Below are positions 16,806-25,604 of a DNA stretch of 42,701 bases, in pieces. Source of the stretch: an uncultured Muribaculum sp. (GTDB lineage: Bacteria > Bacteroidota > Bacteroidia > Bacteroidales > Muribaculaceae); NCBI GenBank assembly GCA_910589555.1, contig CAJUTE010000021.1, forward strand, positions 1 to 42,701. The letters are read 5' to 3'. Within the stretch, counting starts at the first letter, position 1. Every line of letters starts with the position of its first letter. The translations under genes were made by a program, and so were the position numbers. Under the pieces are notes generated by a model, which was not told where the DNA came from, did no database searches, and saw only the letters and a program-made list of their open reading frames with translations.

Positions 16806-17777
16806 TCAGTCCATTACATGACCGGCATTTTCAGCCAATCGGATTAAATCGTCATATTCCGCAGGGGTGATGTCCATGAAATAGTAGTTGATGGGGTTTT
16901 GCGGCTCACCGTTATATCTGACTTCGTAGTGAAGATGTGGACCGGTGGATTTTCCGGTGGAGCCGACTTCGGCAATGAAATCGCCGCGCTTTATTTCCTG
17001 TCCCACCTTTACATGATAAGCGTTGAGATGGGCATATCTGGTGAGATAACCGTATCCATGATCGATATCCACACAATTACCATAGCCGCTTTCCCATCCT
17101 GCCGCTTTTACCACTCCGTCGGCTGTGGCATAAACCTTCGTGCCTCGGTCGGCTGCAAAATCAAGCCCGGCATGGAAACGGCTGGATCCATATATGGGGT
17201 CGCGGCGATAACCATAGCCTGATGCCATTTGCTTCATGCTTTCGCGAGAAATAGGCTGTATGGATGGTATGTGTGACAGACGGTCCTTATTGTTGCGGGC
17301 AAGCTTTTGAAGCTCGTCAAAGGATAGTATCTGGTTATACAGAGAGCGGTCGAGGAGATCCATTTTGCGGGTGAGATTCTTTATAAGTGTCGCATCGGTC
17401 AACGAATTTAACCGGTTGTAGCGATTCTCATTGTCCAGACCGGCAAAACGGCGAGACGCTGATACACGCTCCGCTCCCATGATGACTCTATAAAAGTTAT
17501 TGTCACGTTCTGAAATATCGCTTACCACGTCAAGAGTGGCATCGAGTCTTTTGTTCAATAGGTCGAGATGAGTGCGAAGCTCTTTGTTCTCCTGTTGCAA
17601 CCGTTTTTCACGCGGAGTGTCGACAAAGAGATATATCACCCATATCACAGCACAGCATCCAATCACAGAAAGAAGTGACTTTTGCTCGATATTCCACGCA
17701 CGCTCCTTTTTGGACGGGAACACGCGGTCATAGTGGCCTGAAGCCGGGTTATATCGATAAAAGACTTTCTTGCTCAT
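16806..17777 (-). CDS. M23-family peptidoglycan endopeptidase, membrane anchored
   Basis: A 323-residue LytM-type metallopeptidase that should cut peptidoglycan cross-links. One transmembrane helix (34-52) is followed by a coiled-coil segment (about 55-90) and a linker. The M23 domain (about 185-300) carries the zinc ligands H202 and D206 in RFHAGLDFA and H283 in GPHLHYEV, with H250 in TRYAHLN as the catalytic partner. All residues are present, so it is probably active rather than an EnvC-like regulator. The gene is preceded by the terminator of the TPR gene, so it needs its own promoter within 17778-17855, where no clear TAnnTTTG is seen. Confidence 0.9.
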   Translation of the reverse strand: MSKKVFYRYNPASGHYDRVFPSKKERAWNIEQKSLLSVIGCCAVIWVIYLFVDTPREKRLQQENKELRTHLDLLNKRLDATLDVVSDISERDNNFYRVIMGAERVSASRRFAGLDNENRYNRLNSLTDATLIKNLTRKMDLLDRSLYNQILSFDELQKLARNNKDRLSHIPSIQPISRESMKQMASGYGYRRDPIYGSSRFHAGLDFAADRGTKVYATADGVVKAAGWESGYGNCVDIDHGYGYLTRYAHLNAYHVKVGQEIKRGDFIAEVGSTGKSTGPHLHYEVRYNGEPQNPINYYFMDITPAEYDDLIRLAENAGHVMD

Positions 17778-17855
17778 ATTCGGATGTAAAATTACACAGA
17801 AAATTGAATTATTTAAAATTTTTGTCGGCTTATTCTTTTCATGTGCGGTATATAA

Positions 17856-17896
17856 AACAGAAAAAGCCGTGAGTTCTCCTCACGGCTTTTTCTGTT
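17856..17896 (-). terminator. intrinsic terminator of the gyrA-TPR transcript
   Basis: Perfect 18-bp stem, arms 17856-17873 and 17879-17896, 5-nt loop. Its AAAAA/TTTTT ends allow function in either direction. It begins 18 nt past the TPR gene stop. Confidence 0.88.
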
Positions 17897-17914
17897 TATT
17901 GACGGGATAATCAA

Positions 17915-19165
17915 TTACATTGCTTCGATGCGCTTCAGATTCTCATCGTCATTGAGGCTGTAGTACAATGAACGGAGAAGACGGCGAGCGTCATCAGTAG
18001 TTGTGTCGTCATTGAGAGCCTTTTCAAGATAGGGGGCAGCCTCTTTCAACAGGGGATCTACCTTCTCATCGCGAACCTTATTGTATTCAGCCTGGTTCAG
18101 TGAGCTTGAAGCTTCGTCGATGGCGATAGCCTGAGCATAGATCACACGACCGAGGTCGAGGTTTGCTTTCGGCAATTCAGGAGCGAGTTCCACTGCTTTC
18201 TGAATGTAGTTACGTGCTTCGTCGAGCTTGTTCTGGCTCTGGTAAAGAATACCCATTACGTCATAGTATTCTGCGTTGTTGGGGTTGAGCTTGATAGCTT
18301 TTTCAAGAAGAGCCTGAGCTGAATCATAGTCCTTGCTGTTGATCTTCTCGTTGATGATGATGGTGAGATACTTTGAGATTGAATCACCGTAAAGATCATT
18401 GGCAGTGGTGGCGTAAGCCATCACTCGGGGAGTGTCGTTCTTCTGAGCGGCAACGCTTATTGCGTAATCATAAAGAGCGGGTTCTTTGTAGCCGAGTTCT
18501 ACCGCTTTGTCAAATGAAGTGAGCGCGGTGTCAAGCTTTTCAGCCTGCCAAGCGGCAAGACCTTCGAAATAATAAATTTGTCCGAGAGTGTTGTTGTCAG
18601 GAGCAGGGGGAGCTACTTCGCCGAGTGACTTGTTGAAAGGCATGGTGGTGTAGATGTTCCACACTTCGTATGCGCCGTTGTAGTCCTGAACATCCCAAAG
18701 GGTCTGACCGATGGTGAGATACTGGTTGTGGTTGTCAGCCAGTTTCTTAGCCATGTCTTTTGAATATTTGGTCTTAACCTTTACATTTCCTTCCTTGTCG
18801 CGTTTCTTTTCGCCGGTTTTCTTATCAATTTCAGGGATGGTGTCGAGCGGGAATGCAATCATGAAATAATTGTATCCGTCGATAAGAGCTTTACCCATTT
18901 TTTTCGGGTCGGGATTTTCGCCGACAGCTTTCTTTTTGAACATGTCGTCGTAATCGCCGAATTCAATGTTACCGGCAACGAACCAGGTTTGTGCATCATC
19001 CTTGCTTTCGGGGTTTTTCAATGCCGGAGCAAGATCCTTACGTGCTTGTGTGAGGTTGTTGTTGTAGCCTTTGGTTTTGCCTTCCACCTCTTTTACGAGG
19101 CTCTTCTGTGCAGAAAGGCCGGCTGCCGTCAAAAGGCATAGACCTAAGATGACTAATTTTTTCAT
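17915..19165 (-). CDS. exported tetratricopeptide-repeat protein
   Basis: A 416-residue protein with a signal peptide (about 1-19, cut after LSAQ or just before) and no lipobox, so likely periplasmic. TPR-like helices run through the protein. The clearest units are AWQAEKLDTALTSFDKAVELG, then ALLEKAIKLNPNNAEYYDVMG, then ARNYIQKAVELAPELPKANLDLG. TPRs bind partner proteins; the partner is unknown. It starts 34 nt after the gyrA stop and most likely shares the gyrA transcript, an unexpected pairing with DNA topology. The transcript ends at the hairpin at 17856-17896. Confidence 0.88.
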   Translation of the reverse strand: MKKLVILGLCLLTAAGLSAQKSLVKEVEGKTKGYNNNLTQARKDLAPALKNPESKDDAQTWFVAGNIEFGDYDDMFKKKAVGENPDPKKMGKALIDGYNYFMIAFPLDTIPEIDKKTGEKKRDKEGNVKVKTKYSKDMAKKLADNHNQYLTIGQTLWDVQDYNGAYEVWNIYTTMPFNKSLGEVAPPAPDNNTLGQIYYFEGLAAWQAEKLDTALTSFDKAVELGYKEPALYDYAISVAAQKNDTPRVMAYATTANDLYGDSISKYLTIIINEKINSKDYDSAQALLEKAIKLNPNNAEYYDVMGILYQSQNKLDEARNYIQKAVELAPELPKANLDLGRVIYAQAIAIDEASSSLNQAEYNKVRDEKVDPLLKEAAPYLEKALNDDTTTDDARRLLRSLYYSLNDDENLKRIEAM

Positions 19166-19199
19166 AATATATTGAAAATGTTAATAGTAAATTTCTTAA

Positions 19200-21791
19200 T
19201 TATTGATTTGTCTCTTCGTCATCAAGTTGATCGTCGGAAATTTCATCATCAATGATTTCAGTTTCTTCTTCAACTATGGTAGTGTCGGGAGTCAACTCAG
19301 TTTGCTCGCTTGCTTCAAGGAGCACGTCGGAATCGATCTCCTCTTCAGGATCGGAATCTACGCAGCACACTGACGCGATTTCATCGTTACGCTTCTCAAG
19401 GTTGATGAGACGCACACCTTGGGTGGCGCGTCCTTGTACGCGTATGTCGGCAGCCTTTATGCGTAGGGTGATGCCTGACTTGTTGATGATCACCAAGTCA
19501 TTGTCATCATTCACGCTGTCGATAGCCACAAGTGTGCCGGTCTTCTCGGTGACATTGATGGTCTTCACGCCCTTTCCACCGCGGTTGGTGATGCGGTAGT
19601 CGTCGATCAATGAACGCTTGCCATATCCCTTTTCAGAGATTACAAGCACATTGTTCTCGGTCTCGGGTTCCATGCATATCATTCCTATCACGGCATCATC
19701 AGGACCATCAAGGGTCATGCCACGCACACCGGTGGATACTCGGCCCATTTCACGAACTTTGTTTTCCGGGAATCGGATAGCCCGTCCGTTTTTATTGGCG
19801 AGCAGAATGTCTGACTTGCCGTCGGTCATTTCCACACCTATGAGCTGGTCGCCTTCGCGGATGATGATAGCGTTGACGCCGTTGGCTCTCGGGCGGGAAT
19901 AAGCTTCGAGCGAGGTCTTCTTTATGACACCCTGACGAGTTGCAAACACGAGATTATGTGAGGTGACAAATTCCTTGTCGTCAAGTTTCTTGGTGCATAT
20001 TACTGCGTTGACCTCATCGCCGGCTTCAATGTTGAGCAAGTTCTGGATGGCACGTCCCTTGCTGTTCTTTGCCATTTCAGGAAGCTCATATACTTTCAGC
20101 CAGTAGCAGCGTCCGCGGTTGGTGAAGAACAGCATATAGTTGTGCATTGACGCGGTATATATGTGTTCGATGAAGTCCTCGTCGCGAGTGTCGCTGCCGC
20201 GTGATCCCACACCTCCGCGGTTCTGCGCGCGGAATTCGCTCAGCGGTGTGCGCTTGATGTAGCCCATGTGTGAGATGGTGATGATCATATCATCATCGGC
20301 ATACATATCTTCATCATTGAAGTTGCCGGCAGCATAATTGATGTCGGTTTTGCGGCCGTCACCATACTTGTCGCGCACTTCAATAAGTTCCGACTTGATG
20401 AGCTCGCGGCATTCATGCTCGTCGGAAAGAATGAGGTTTAGATGTTCGATAAGCTTCTGAAGCTCGTCATACTGCATGTGCAGCTTGTCTTGCTCCAGTT
20501 TTGCGAGATTGCGCAGACGCATTTCCACAATGGCGAGAGTCTGTGGATCGGAAAGCTGGAATCGTTCCGACAGTTTCGCTCTTGCATCGTCGGCTGAGTC
20601 GGCTCCACGTATTATCTTAATTACCTCGTCGATGTTTTCCGAAGCGATTATCAATCCTAACAGGATGTGGGCTCTTTCCTCAGCCTTTCTGAGTTCAAAA
20701 CGTGTGCGGCGCACTACCACGTCATGGCGGTGGTCGATGAATGCCTGAAGTATCTCTTTCAGATTGAGAGTTTTTGGTCTGCCGTTGACGATTGCCACAT
20801 TGTTTACGCTGAATGATGCCTGCATCTGAGTCATCTTGTAGAGCTTGTTGAGCACCACATTGGCGTTGGCGTCGCTTTTGAGGCGAATCACGATGCGCAT
20901 ACCCTTGTAGTCGCTCTCGTCATTAAGATCGGCAATGCCGTCAAGACGTTTTTCGTTTACAAGATTTGCGATGTCCTTGATCAATTCCGCCTTGTTTACA
21001 TTATAAGGAATTTCAGTTACGATGATATCCTCATGATTGGCGTGGGACTCGATTTCGGCTTTGGCTCTTATCACGATTCGTCCGCGTCCTGTCTCAAAGG
21101 CTTCCTTTACCCCGTTGTAGCCGTAGATGGTTCCGCCTGTAGGGAAGTCGGGAGCCGTGATGTGCTTCATCAGTTCCGGTATTGTGAGTTCCGGATTGTC
21201 GATGAGCGCTACTGCGGCATTGATTGATTCAGTGAGGTTATGAGGGGGCATATTTGTTGCCATACCTACTGCGATTCCCGATGTGCCGTTCACCAATAGA
21301 TTGGGTATGCGGGTGGGCAATACTGTAGGTTCAGGACGTGAGTTGTCATAATTCATGGTGAAGTCGACGGTTTCCGAATCAATGTCGGCAAGCATCTCCT
21401 CTCCGATTTTTTCAAGACGCACCTCGGTGTAACGCATAGCAGCAGGTCCGTCACCGTCCACTGAACCAAAGTTTCCGTGTCCGTCGACAAGAGTGTATCG
21501 CATAGCCCAGTTCTGTGCCATGCGCACTACAGTTCCGTAAATTGACGAGTCGCCGTGGGGGTGGTATTTACCCATTACCTCGCCGACGCAGTTGGCGGAT
21601 TTCTTATGTGGGTGGTCAGAAGTGTTACCCATTTCATTCATTCCGAACAACACACGGCGCTGCACCGGTTTCAGACCGTCGCGCACGTCAGGCAGGGCAC
21701 GTGACACAATGACAGACATTGAATAGTCAATGTAGGCTGTCCGCATCTCGTTCTCGATGTCAATTTTCAGAATTCTATCTTCTTCAATCAT
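19200..21791 (-). CDS. gyrA: DNA gyrase subunit A
   Basis: Breaks and rejoins DNA in the A2B2 gyrase complex that introduces negative supercoils. From the ATG at 21791 it has 863 residues. The catalytic Tyr is Y121 in AMRYTEVRL. The quinolone region reads HPHGDSSIYGTVVRMAQ with S82 kept but Gly at 86, where E. coli has Asp87. The C-terminal six-bladed domain carries the gyrA-box variant NRGGKG, which separates it from ParC, and ends in a long acidic tail. The upstream Met at 21848 is rejected because it lies inside the -7 promoter box. The TPR gene follows after 34 nt. Confidence 0.96.
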   Translation of the reverse strand: MIEEDRILKIDIENEMRTAYIDYSMSVIVSRALPDVRDGLKPVQRRVLFGMNEMGNTSDHPHKKSANCVGEVMGKYHPHGDSSIYGTVVRMAQNWAMRYTLVDGHGNFGSVDGDGPAAMRYTEVRLEKIGEEMLADIDSETVDFTMNYDNSRPEPTVLPTRIPNLLVNGTSGIAVGMATNMPPHNLTESINAAVALIDNPELTIPELMKHITAPDFPTGGTIYGYNGVKEAFETGRGRIVIRAKAEIESHANHEDIIVTEIPYNVNKAELIKDIANLVNEKRLDGIADLNDESDYKGMRIVIRLKSDANANVVLNKLYKMTQMQASFSVNNVAIVNGRPKTLNLKEILQAFIDHRHDVVVRRTRFELRKAEERAHILLGLIIASENIDEVIKIIRGADSADDARAKLSERFQLSDPQTLAIVEMRLRNLAKLEQDKLHMQYDELQKLIEHLNLILSDEHECRELIKSELIEVRDKYGDGRKTDINYAAGNFNDEDMYADDDMIITISHMGYIKRTPLSEFRAQNRGGVGSRGSDTRDEDFIEHIYTASMHNYMLFFTNRGRCYWLKVYELPEMAKNSKGRAIQNLLNIEAGDEVNAVICTKKLDDKEFVTSHNLVFATRQGVIKKTSLEAYSRPRANGVNAIIIREGDQLIGVEMTDGKSDILLANKNGRAIRFPENKVREMGRVSTGVRGMTLDGPDDAVIGMICMEPETENNVLVISEKGYGKRSLIDDYRITNRGGKGVKTINVTEKTGTLVAIDSVNDDNDLVIINKSGITLRIKAADIRVQGRATQGVRLINLEKRNDEIASVCCVDSDPEEEIDSDVLLEASEQTELTPDTTIVEEETEIIDDEISDDQLDDEETNQ

Positions 21792-21845
21792 AAATGTTTT
21801 TATAAATATTGGTATTGAGCTTCCGCAAGTGAGCGAAAAATCACA

Positions 21846-21853
21846 CAAAGATA
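21846..21853 (-). promoter_or_regulatory. -7 element of gyrA
   Basis: Minus-strand TATCTTTG, exact TAnnTTTG, 54 nt before the ATG at 21791, giving a ~45-nt AT-rich 5' leader. A TTTG occurs upstream but only 11 nt away, so no proper -33 is called. Confidence 0.55.
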
Positions 21854-21906
21854 AGAAATTTTTACAAAATAAGCGGAATTTTGGTGCGTGGATTGTTTAA
21901 ATAATG

Positions 21907-21937
21907 TTGAGATAATTTAATTGTGCGCTTAACTTTG
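21907..21937 (+). promoter_or_regulatory. clpC promoter
   Basis: TTG at 21907-21909, 20 nt, then TAACTTTG at 21930-21937, matching the Bacteroidetes consensus. The start would be near 21944, leaving a ~70-nt leader before the ATG at 22014. Confidence 0.78.
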
Positions 21938-21965
21938 TTTTTTGGCACAATTATTGTTATAATTG
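21918..21965 (+). repeat. interlocked inverted repeats over the clpC promoter
   Basis: TAATTGTGC (21918-21926) and GCACAATTA (21945-21953) are a perfect 9-bp inverted repeat with an 18-nt spacer that contains the -7 box. CAATTAT (21948-21954) also pairs perfectly with ATAATTG (21959-21965) around a TGTT loop. The middle copy is shared, so the two pairings exclude each other. This could be a repressor operator, or in the RNA a start-proximal hairpin. Confidence 0.6.
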
Positions 21966-22013
21966 CATTATGTTTCGGAGTATGAATTAAATTATAGGAA
22001 AGCGCTATTTTGT

Positions 22014-24521
22014 ATGGATACTAATTTTTCAATAGAACTAAAGACACTTCTTGACCAGAGCCATCGCGAGGCTGTGCGCCATAATGACCGCGTGGTGAGG
22101 GTAGAGCATATATTGCTGGCGATTATGTCGAGTCCTGACAATGCCGCTTACGCAACTTTGCAAAGGCTTGTGGATCCCGACACCATGTATCAGATCAGGG
22201 ATAGCCTTGACAAGCGTCTGCACGTATTGCCTGAAGAGGACCGCCAGATGCAGGTGACAATCGTAAGCGATCTCGCTAACCGCATCATAAAGCTGAGCGT
22301 GCTTGAGGCGCGTATGCTTAAGAGCAATGTGGTTGATTCGAAGCATCTGCTGCTTGCGTTGTTCCACAACAGTGAGGTGCAAGGACTTGAAATGATGGAT
22401 GGCTTTAAAGAAGCCGGGGTCACTTATGAGTCGTTGTATCAGCTTCTTGCCAATGTCGCCGACCTGCCTAAGATGGGTGCTTCGTTTGGCGAGGATGAGG
22501 AGGATGAAGAAGAGGAGCTTCCGCGAGGAAGAGCCGAGGCTCCGCATTCAGCGTCGCCCAAACGTGGCAATGACACCCCCGCGCTCGATAAATATGGCAA
22601 TGACATGACACGTGCAGCCGAGGATGGACGACTTGATCCTGTTGTGGGACGCGAGGTGGAGATTGAGCGTCTTGCCCAGATTTTGAGCCGTCGCAAGAAG
22701 AACAATCCGGTGCTCATAGGTGAGCCGGGTGTGGGAAAATCGGCTATTGTCGAAGGGCTTGCTCTGCGTATTGTGCAGCGTAAAGTCTCGCGCATATTGT
22801 TTGACAAGCGTGTCATCTCGCTTGACATGGCGTCGATAGTGGCAGGCACGAAGTATCGTGGACAGTTTGAGGAGCGTATAAAGGCTATCCTCAATGAATT
22901 GTCGCGTAATAAGGATATAATACTTTTCATCGATGAGCTCCACACCATCGTAGGTGCGGGAAACGCTGCCGGATCGATGGATGCTGCCAATCTTTTGAAG
23001 CCTGCGCTTGCGCGTGGCGAGATTCAGTGCATCGGTGCTACAACAATCGATGAATATCGCAAAAACATCGAGAAGGACGGCGCGCTTGAACGTCGATTCC
23101 AGAAAGTGATGGTTGAACCGACATCGCCCGAGGAGACGCTTACCATACTTAATAATATAAAGGATAAGTATGAGGAGCATCATAATGTCAATTATACACC
23201 CGAAGCTCTTGAGGCTTGTGTGAAATTGACTGATCGTTATGTGTCGGATCGCAATTTCCCCGACAAGGCTATCGACGCCCTTGATGAAGCGGGGTCGCGT
23301 GTCCATGTCACCAATATCGTGGTGCCTAAGGAGATTGAACACATGGAAGAGCTGATCGCCGAGGCTAATGCGTCGAAGCTTAAAGCCGCGCAGGCTCAGA
23401 ACTTCGAGAGCGCAGCATCGTTCCGCGATAAAGAGCATCGTCTCAAGCTTGAGCTTGAGGAAGCGAAACGCAAGTGGGAAGCTTCGTTGAATGAAAATCC
23501 CGAGACCGTCGACGAGGATAAGGTGGCTGAGGTTGTTGCCATGATGACCGGTGTGCCTGTGCAGCGTATAGCTCAAGCCGAGGGCATGAGGTTGCGTGAA
23601 ATGGGACCTAAGCTCAAAGCGGCTATAATCGGGCAGGATAATGCCATTGAGAAGATTGTGAAAGCGATTCAGCGTAACAGGGTGGGACTTAAGGACCCCA
23701 ACAAGCCTATAGGCACTTTCATGTTCCTGGGGCCGACCGGTGTCGGAAAAACCCATTTGGCAAAGAAGCTCGCGGAATATCTGTTTGACTCTGCCGACAC
23801 TCTTATAAGAGTCGACATGAGTGAATATATGGAAAAATTCACGGTGAGCCGCCTTGTGGGAGCGCCTCCGGGATACGTGGGATATGAGGAGGGCGGACAG
23901 CTCACCGAGCGTGTACGCACCCATCCTTATTCAGTGGTTCTTCTTGATGAGATTGAGAAAGCTCACCCCGATGTGTTCAACCTTCTTCTTCAAGTGCTCG
24001 ATGAAGGACGTCTTACTGACTCGCTCGGGCGTAAAGTGGATTTTAAGAACACCATAATAATAATGACTTCCAATATCGGTTCCCGCCAGCTTAAAGATTT
24101 TGGCTCGGGAGTGGGATTTGTCACGAAACCTGCCGATAAGGAGTATTCCCACGGTGTGATTCAGAAAGCGCTCAATAAAGCGTTCTCGCCTGAGTTCTTG
24201 AATCGAGTTGATGACATAATCATGTTTGACTCACTTGATAAGGAAGCTATTTTCCGCATCATAGATATTGAACTTGCCGGATTCTATAAGCGTGTCGATG
24301 CCTTGGGCTACAAGCTTGACATAACCGAAGGGGCTAAAACTTATATAGCGAATAAGGGATATGACGCCCAATACGGTGCTCGTCCGCTTAAAAGAGCGGT
24401 GCAAAAATATCTGGAGGATCCGCTTGCCGAGATGATTATAAATTCGGAAATAAATCAGGGATCCACAATCCGTGTGGAATATGATGAGGTGGCTGATAAG
24501 ATAGTCACAAATGTTATATGA
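22014..24521 (+). CDS. clpC: ATP-dependent Clp protease ATP-binding subunit ClpC
   Basis: Hexameric AAA+ unfoldase that feeds proteins to ClpP. From ATG 22014 it has 835 residues. An N-terminal double Clp-N domain (about 1-150) precedes an acidic linker (DEDEEDEEEEL), the D1 AAA module with Walker A GEPGVGKS (about 237-244) and IILFIDELHTIVGAG, then a UVR-type helical pair (about 446-486: AAQAQNFESAASFRDKE). D2 has GPTGVGKTHLAKK (about 573-585). The UVR segment and absence of the long ClpB middle coiled coil favour ClpC over ClpB. The TTG-started extension from 21963 lies within the promoter leader and the hairpin, so it is rejected. Confidence 0.92.
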   Translation: MDTNFSIELKTLLDQSHREAVRHNDRVVRVEHILLAIMSSPDNAAYATLQRLVDPDTMYQIRDSLDKRLHVLPEEDRQMQVTIVSDLANRIIKLSVLEARMLKSNVVDSKHLLLALFHNSEVQGLEMMDGFKEAGVTYESLYQLLANVADLPKMGASFGEDEEDEEEELPRGRAEAPHSASPKRGNDTPALDKYGNDMTRAAEDGRLDPVVGREVEIERLAQILSRRKKNNPVLIGEPGVGKSAIVEGLALRIVQRKVSRILFDKRVISLDMASIVAGTKYRGQFEERIKAILNELSRNKDIILFIDELHTIVGAGNAAGSMDAANLLKPALARGEIQCIGATTIDEYRKNIEKDGALERRFQKVMVEPTSPEETLTILNNIKDKYEEHHNVNYTPEALEACVKLTDRYVSDRNFPDKAIDALDEAGSRVHVTNIVVPKEIEHMEELIAEANASKLKAAQAQNFESAASFRDKEHRLKLELEEAKRKWEASLNENPETVDEDKVAEVVAMMTGVPVQRIAQAEGMRLREMGPKLKAAIIGQDNAIEKIVKAIQRNRVGLKDPNKPIGTFMFLGPTGVGKTHLAKKLAEYLFDSADTLIRVDMSEYMEKFTVSRLVGAPPGYVGYEEGGQLTERVRTHPYSVVLLDEIEKAHPDVFNLLLQVLDEGRLTDSLGRKVDFKNTIIIMTSNIGSRQLKDFGSGVGFVTKPADKEYSHGVIQKALNKAFSPEFLNRVDDIIMFDSLDKEAIFRIIDIELAGFYKRVDALGYKLDITEGAKTYIANKGYDAQYGARPLKRAVQKYLEDPLAEMIINSEINQGSTIRVEYDEVADKIVTNVI

Positions 24522-24546
24522 TCCTCTTAAATGGATAAATATTGGC

Positions 24547-24576
24547 AAAAGACCGCGAAAGCGGTCTTTTTGTTTT
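24547..24576 (+). terminator. intrinsic terminator of clpC
   Basis: Perfect 10-bp stem (24547-24556 with 24561-24570), stable GAAA tetraloop, then a T-run. 25 nt past the clpC stop. Confidence 0.92.
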
Positions 24577-24656
24577 CATTTTGTATGCTATTTTGAGATT
24601 TGAATGACATTGTGTGAGATTTATTAAGTTTTTTGAAGAAAAATATCATAATTTTA

Positions 24657-24686
24657 TTGCGAATTAATTTATAATGTTTAACTTTG
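24657..24686 (+). promoter_or_regulatory. dapF-dapL promoter
   Basis: TTG (24657-24659), 19 nt, TAACTTTG (24679-24686); start predicted near 24693, about 28 nt before the dapF ATG. Confidence 0.78.
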
Positions 24687-24720
24687 TGCCATAAAACATA
24701 ATTAAGCAACCATTTTTATT

Positions 24721-25569
24721 ATGGGCGAGATCAGATTCACTAAGATGCATGGCATCGGTAATGATTATATTTACTTGGATTGTATTAACCATACTCCCGA
24801 GCGATTGTCTGACCTCGCGATAGAAATGAGCGACCGGCACACCGGTGTCGGTGGAGATGGCATAATTCTGATATGCAGTTCGTCAGTCGCCGATTTCAAA
24901 ATGCTTATTTTTAATGCCGACGGTTCCGAGGCTAAGATGTGTGGCAATGCGAGCCGATGTGTGGCAAAATATGTTTTTGACAAGGGATTGACTGATAAGA
25001 AGGACATCTCCTTGGAAACCCTCTCAGGAATTAAATACCTCCATATACATGACCACGAAGGCAATGTCGACTTGGTAACGGTCGATATGGGCGAACCCAA
25101 GTTTGCTCCGGCATTGATACCGGTTTCGTTTGACGGCGAAAGAATGATCAATCAGGAGGTGGTAGCCGATGGAAAGAAATTTGAAATAACTGCGGTGTCC
25201 ATGGGAAACCCTCATGGGGTGGTGTTTGTCGACAAGCTTGCTGAGTCCGACGTTCTGGGCGATGGTCCTCAACTTGAGTGCCATTCAATATGGCATGACC
25301 GCGCCAATATTGAATTTGCCGAAGTAATATCTCCTGCCGAAATAAAAATGAGGGTGTGGGAACGAGGAAGCGGCGAAACGATGGCGTGTGGCACCGGCGC
25401 TTGCGCCACAGCAGTGGCAGGGGCGGTGACAGGACGCACCTCCCGCCATGTCACGGTGCATTTGCGTGGCGGCGATCTTGACATATTATGGAGCCCGGAT
25501 GACGGACACGTGTATATGACGGGCCCGGCGGAAACGGTTTTTGAAGGTGTGTATAGACGCAAGCATTAG
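24721..25569 (+). CDS. dapF: diaminopimelate epimerase
   Basis: Converts LL- to meso-diaminopimelate for peptidoglycan and lysine without a cofactor. 282 residues. The two catalytic cysteines are C74 in AKMCGNASRC and C223 in MACGTGACATA; HGIGNDY at 10-16 and GGDGI are also family marks. It is the first gene of a two-gene unit with dapL, which makes its LL-DAP substrate; 35 nt separate them. It has its own promoter after the clpC terminator. Confidence 0.96.
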   Translation: MGEIRFTKMHGIGNDYIYLDCINHTPERLSDLAIEMSDRHTGVGGDGIILICSSSVADFKMLIFNADGSEAKMCGNASRCVAKYVFDKGLTDKKDISLETLSGIKYLHIHDHEGNVDLVTVDMGEPKFAPALIPVSFDGERMINQEVVADGKKFEITAVSMGNPHGVVFVDKLAESDVLGDGPQLECHSIWHDRANIEFAEVISPAEIKMRVWERGSGETMACGTGACATAVAGAVTGRTSRHVTVHLRGGDLDILWSPDDGHVYMTGPAETVFEGVYRRKH

Positions 25570-25604
25570 TTGCAAAATAATTAAGGTAAAAAAGAAGGTA
25601 GGTT

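Noticed and set aside
22548..23924. Long open frame of 458 codons on the minus strand
   Set aside because: It lies fully opposite clpC, has no family resemblance and no promoter; a shadow of clpC codon bias.
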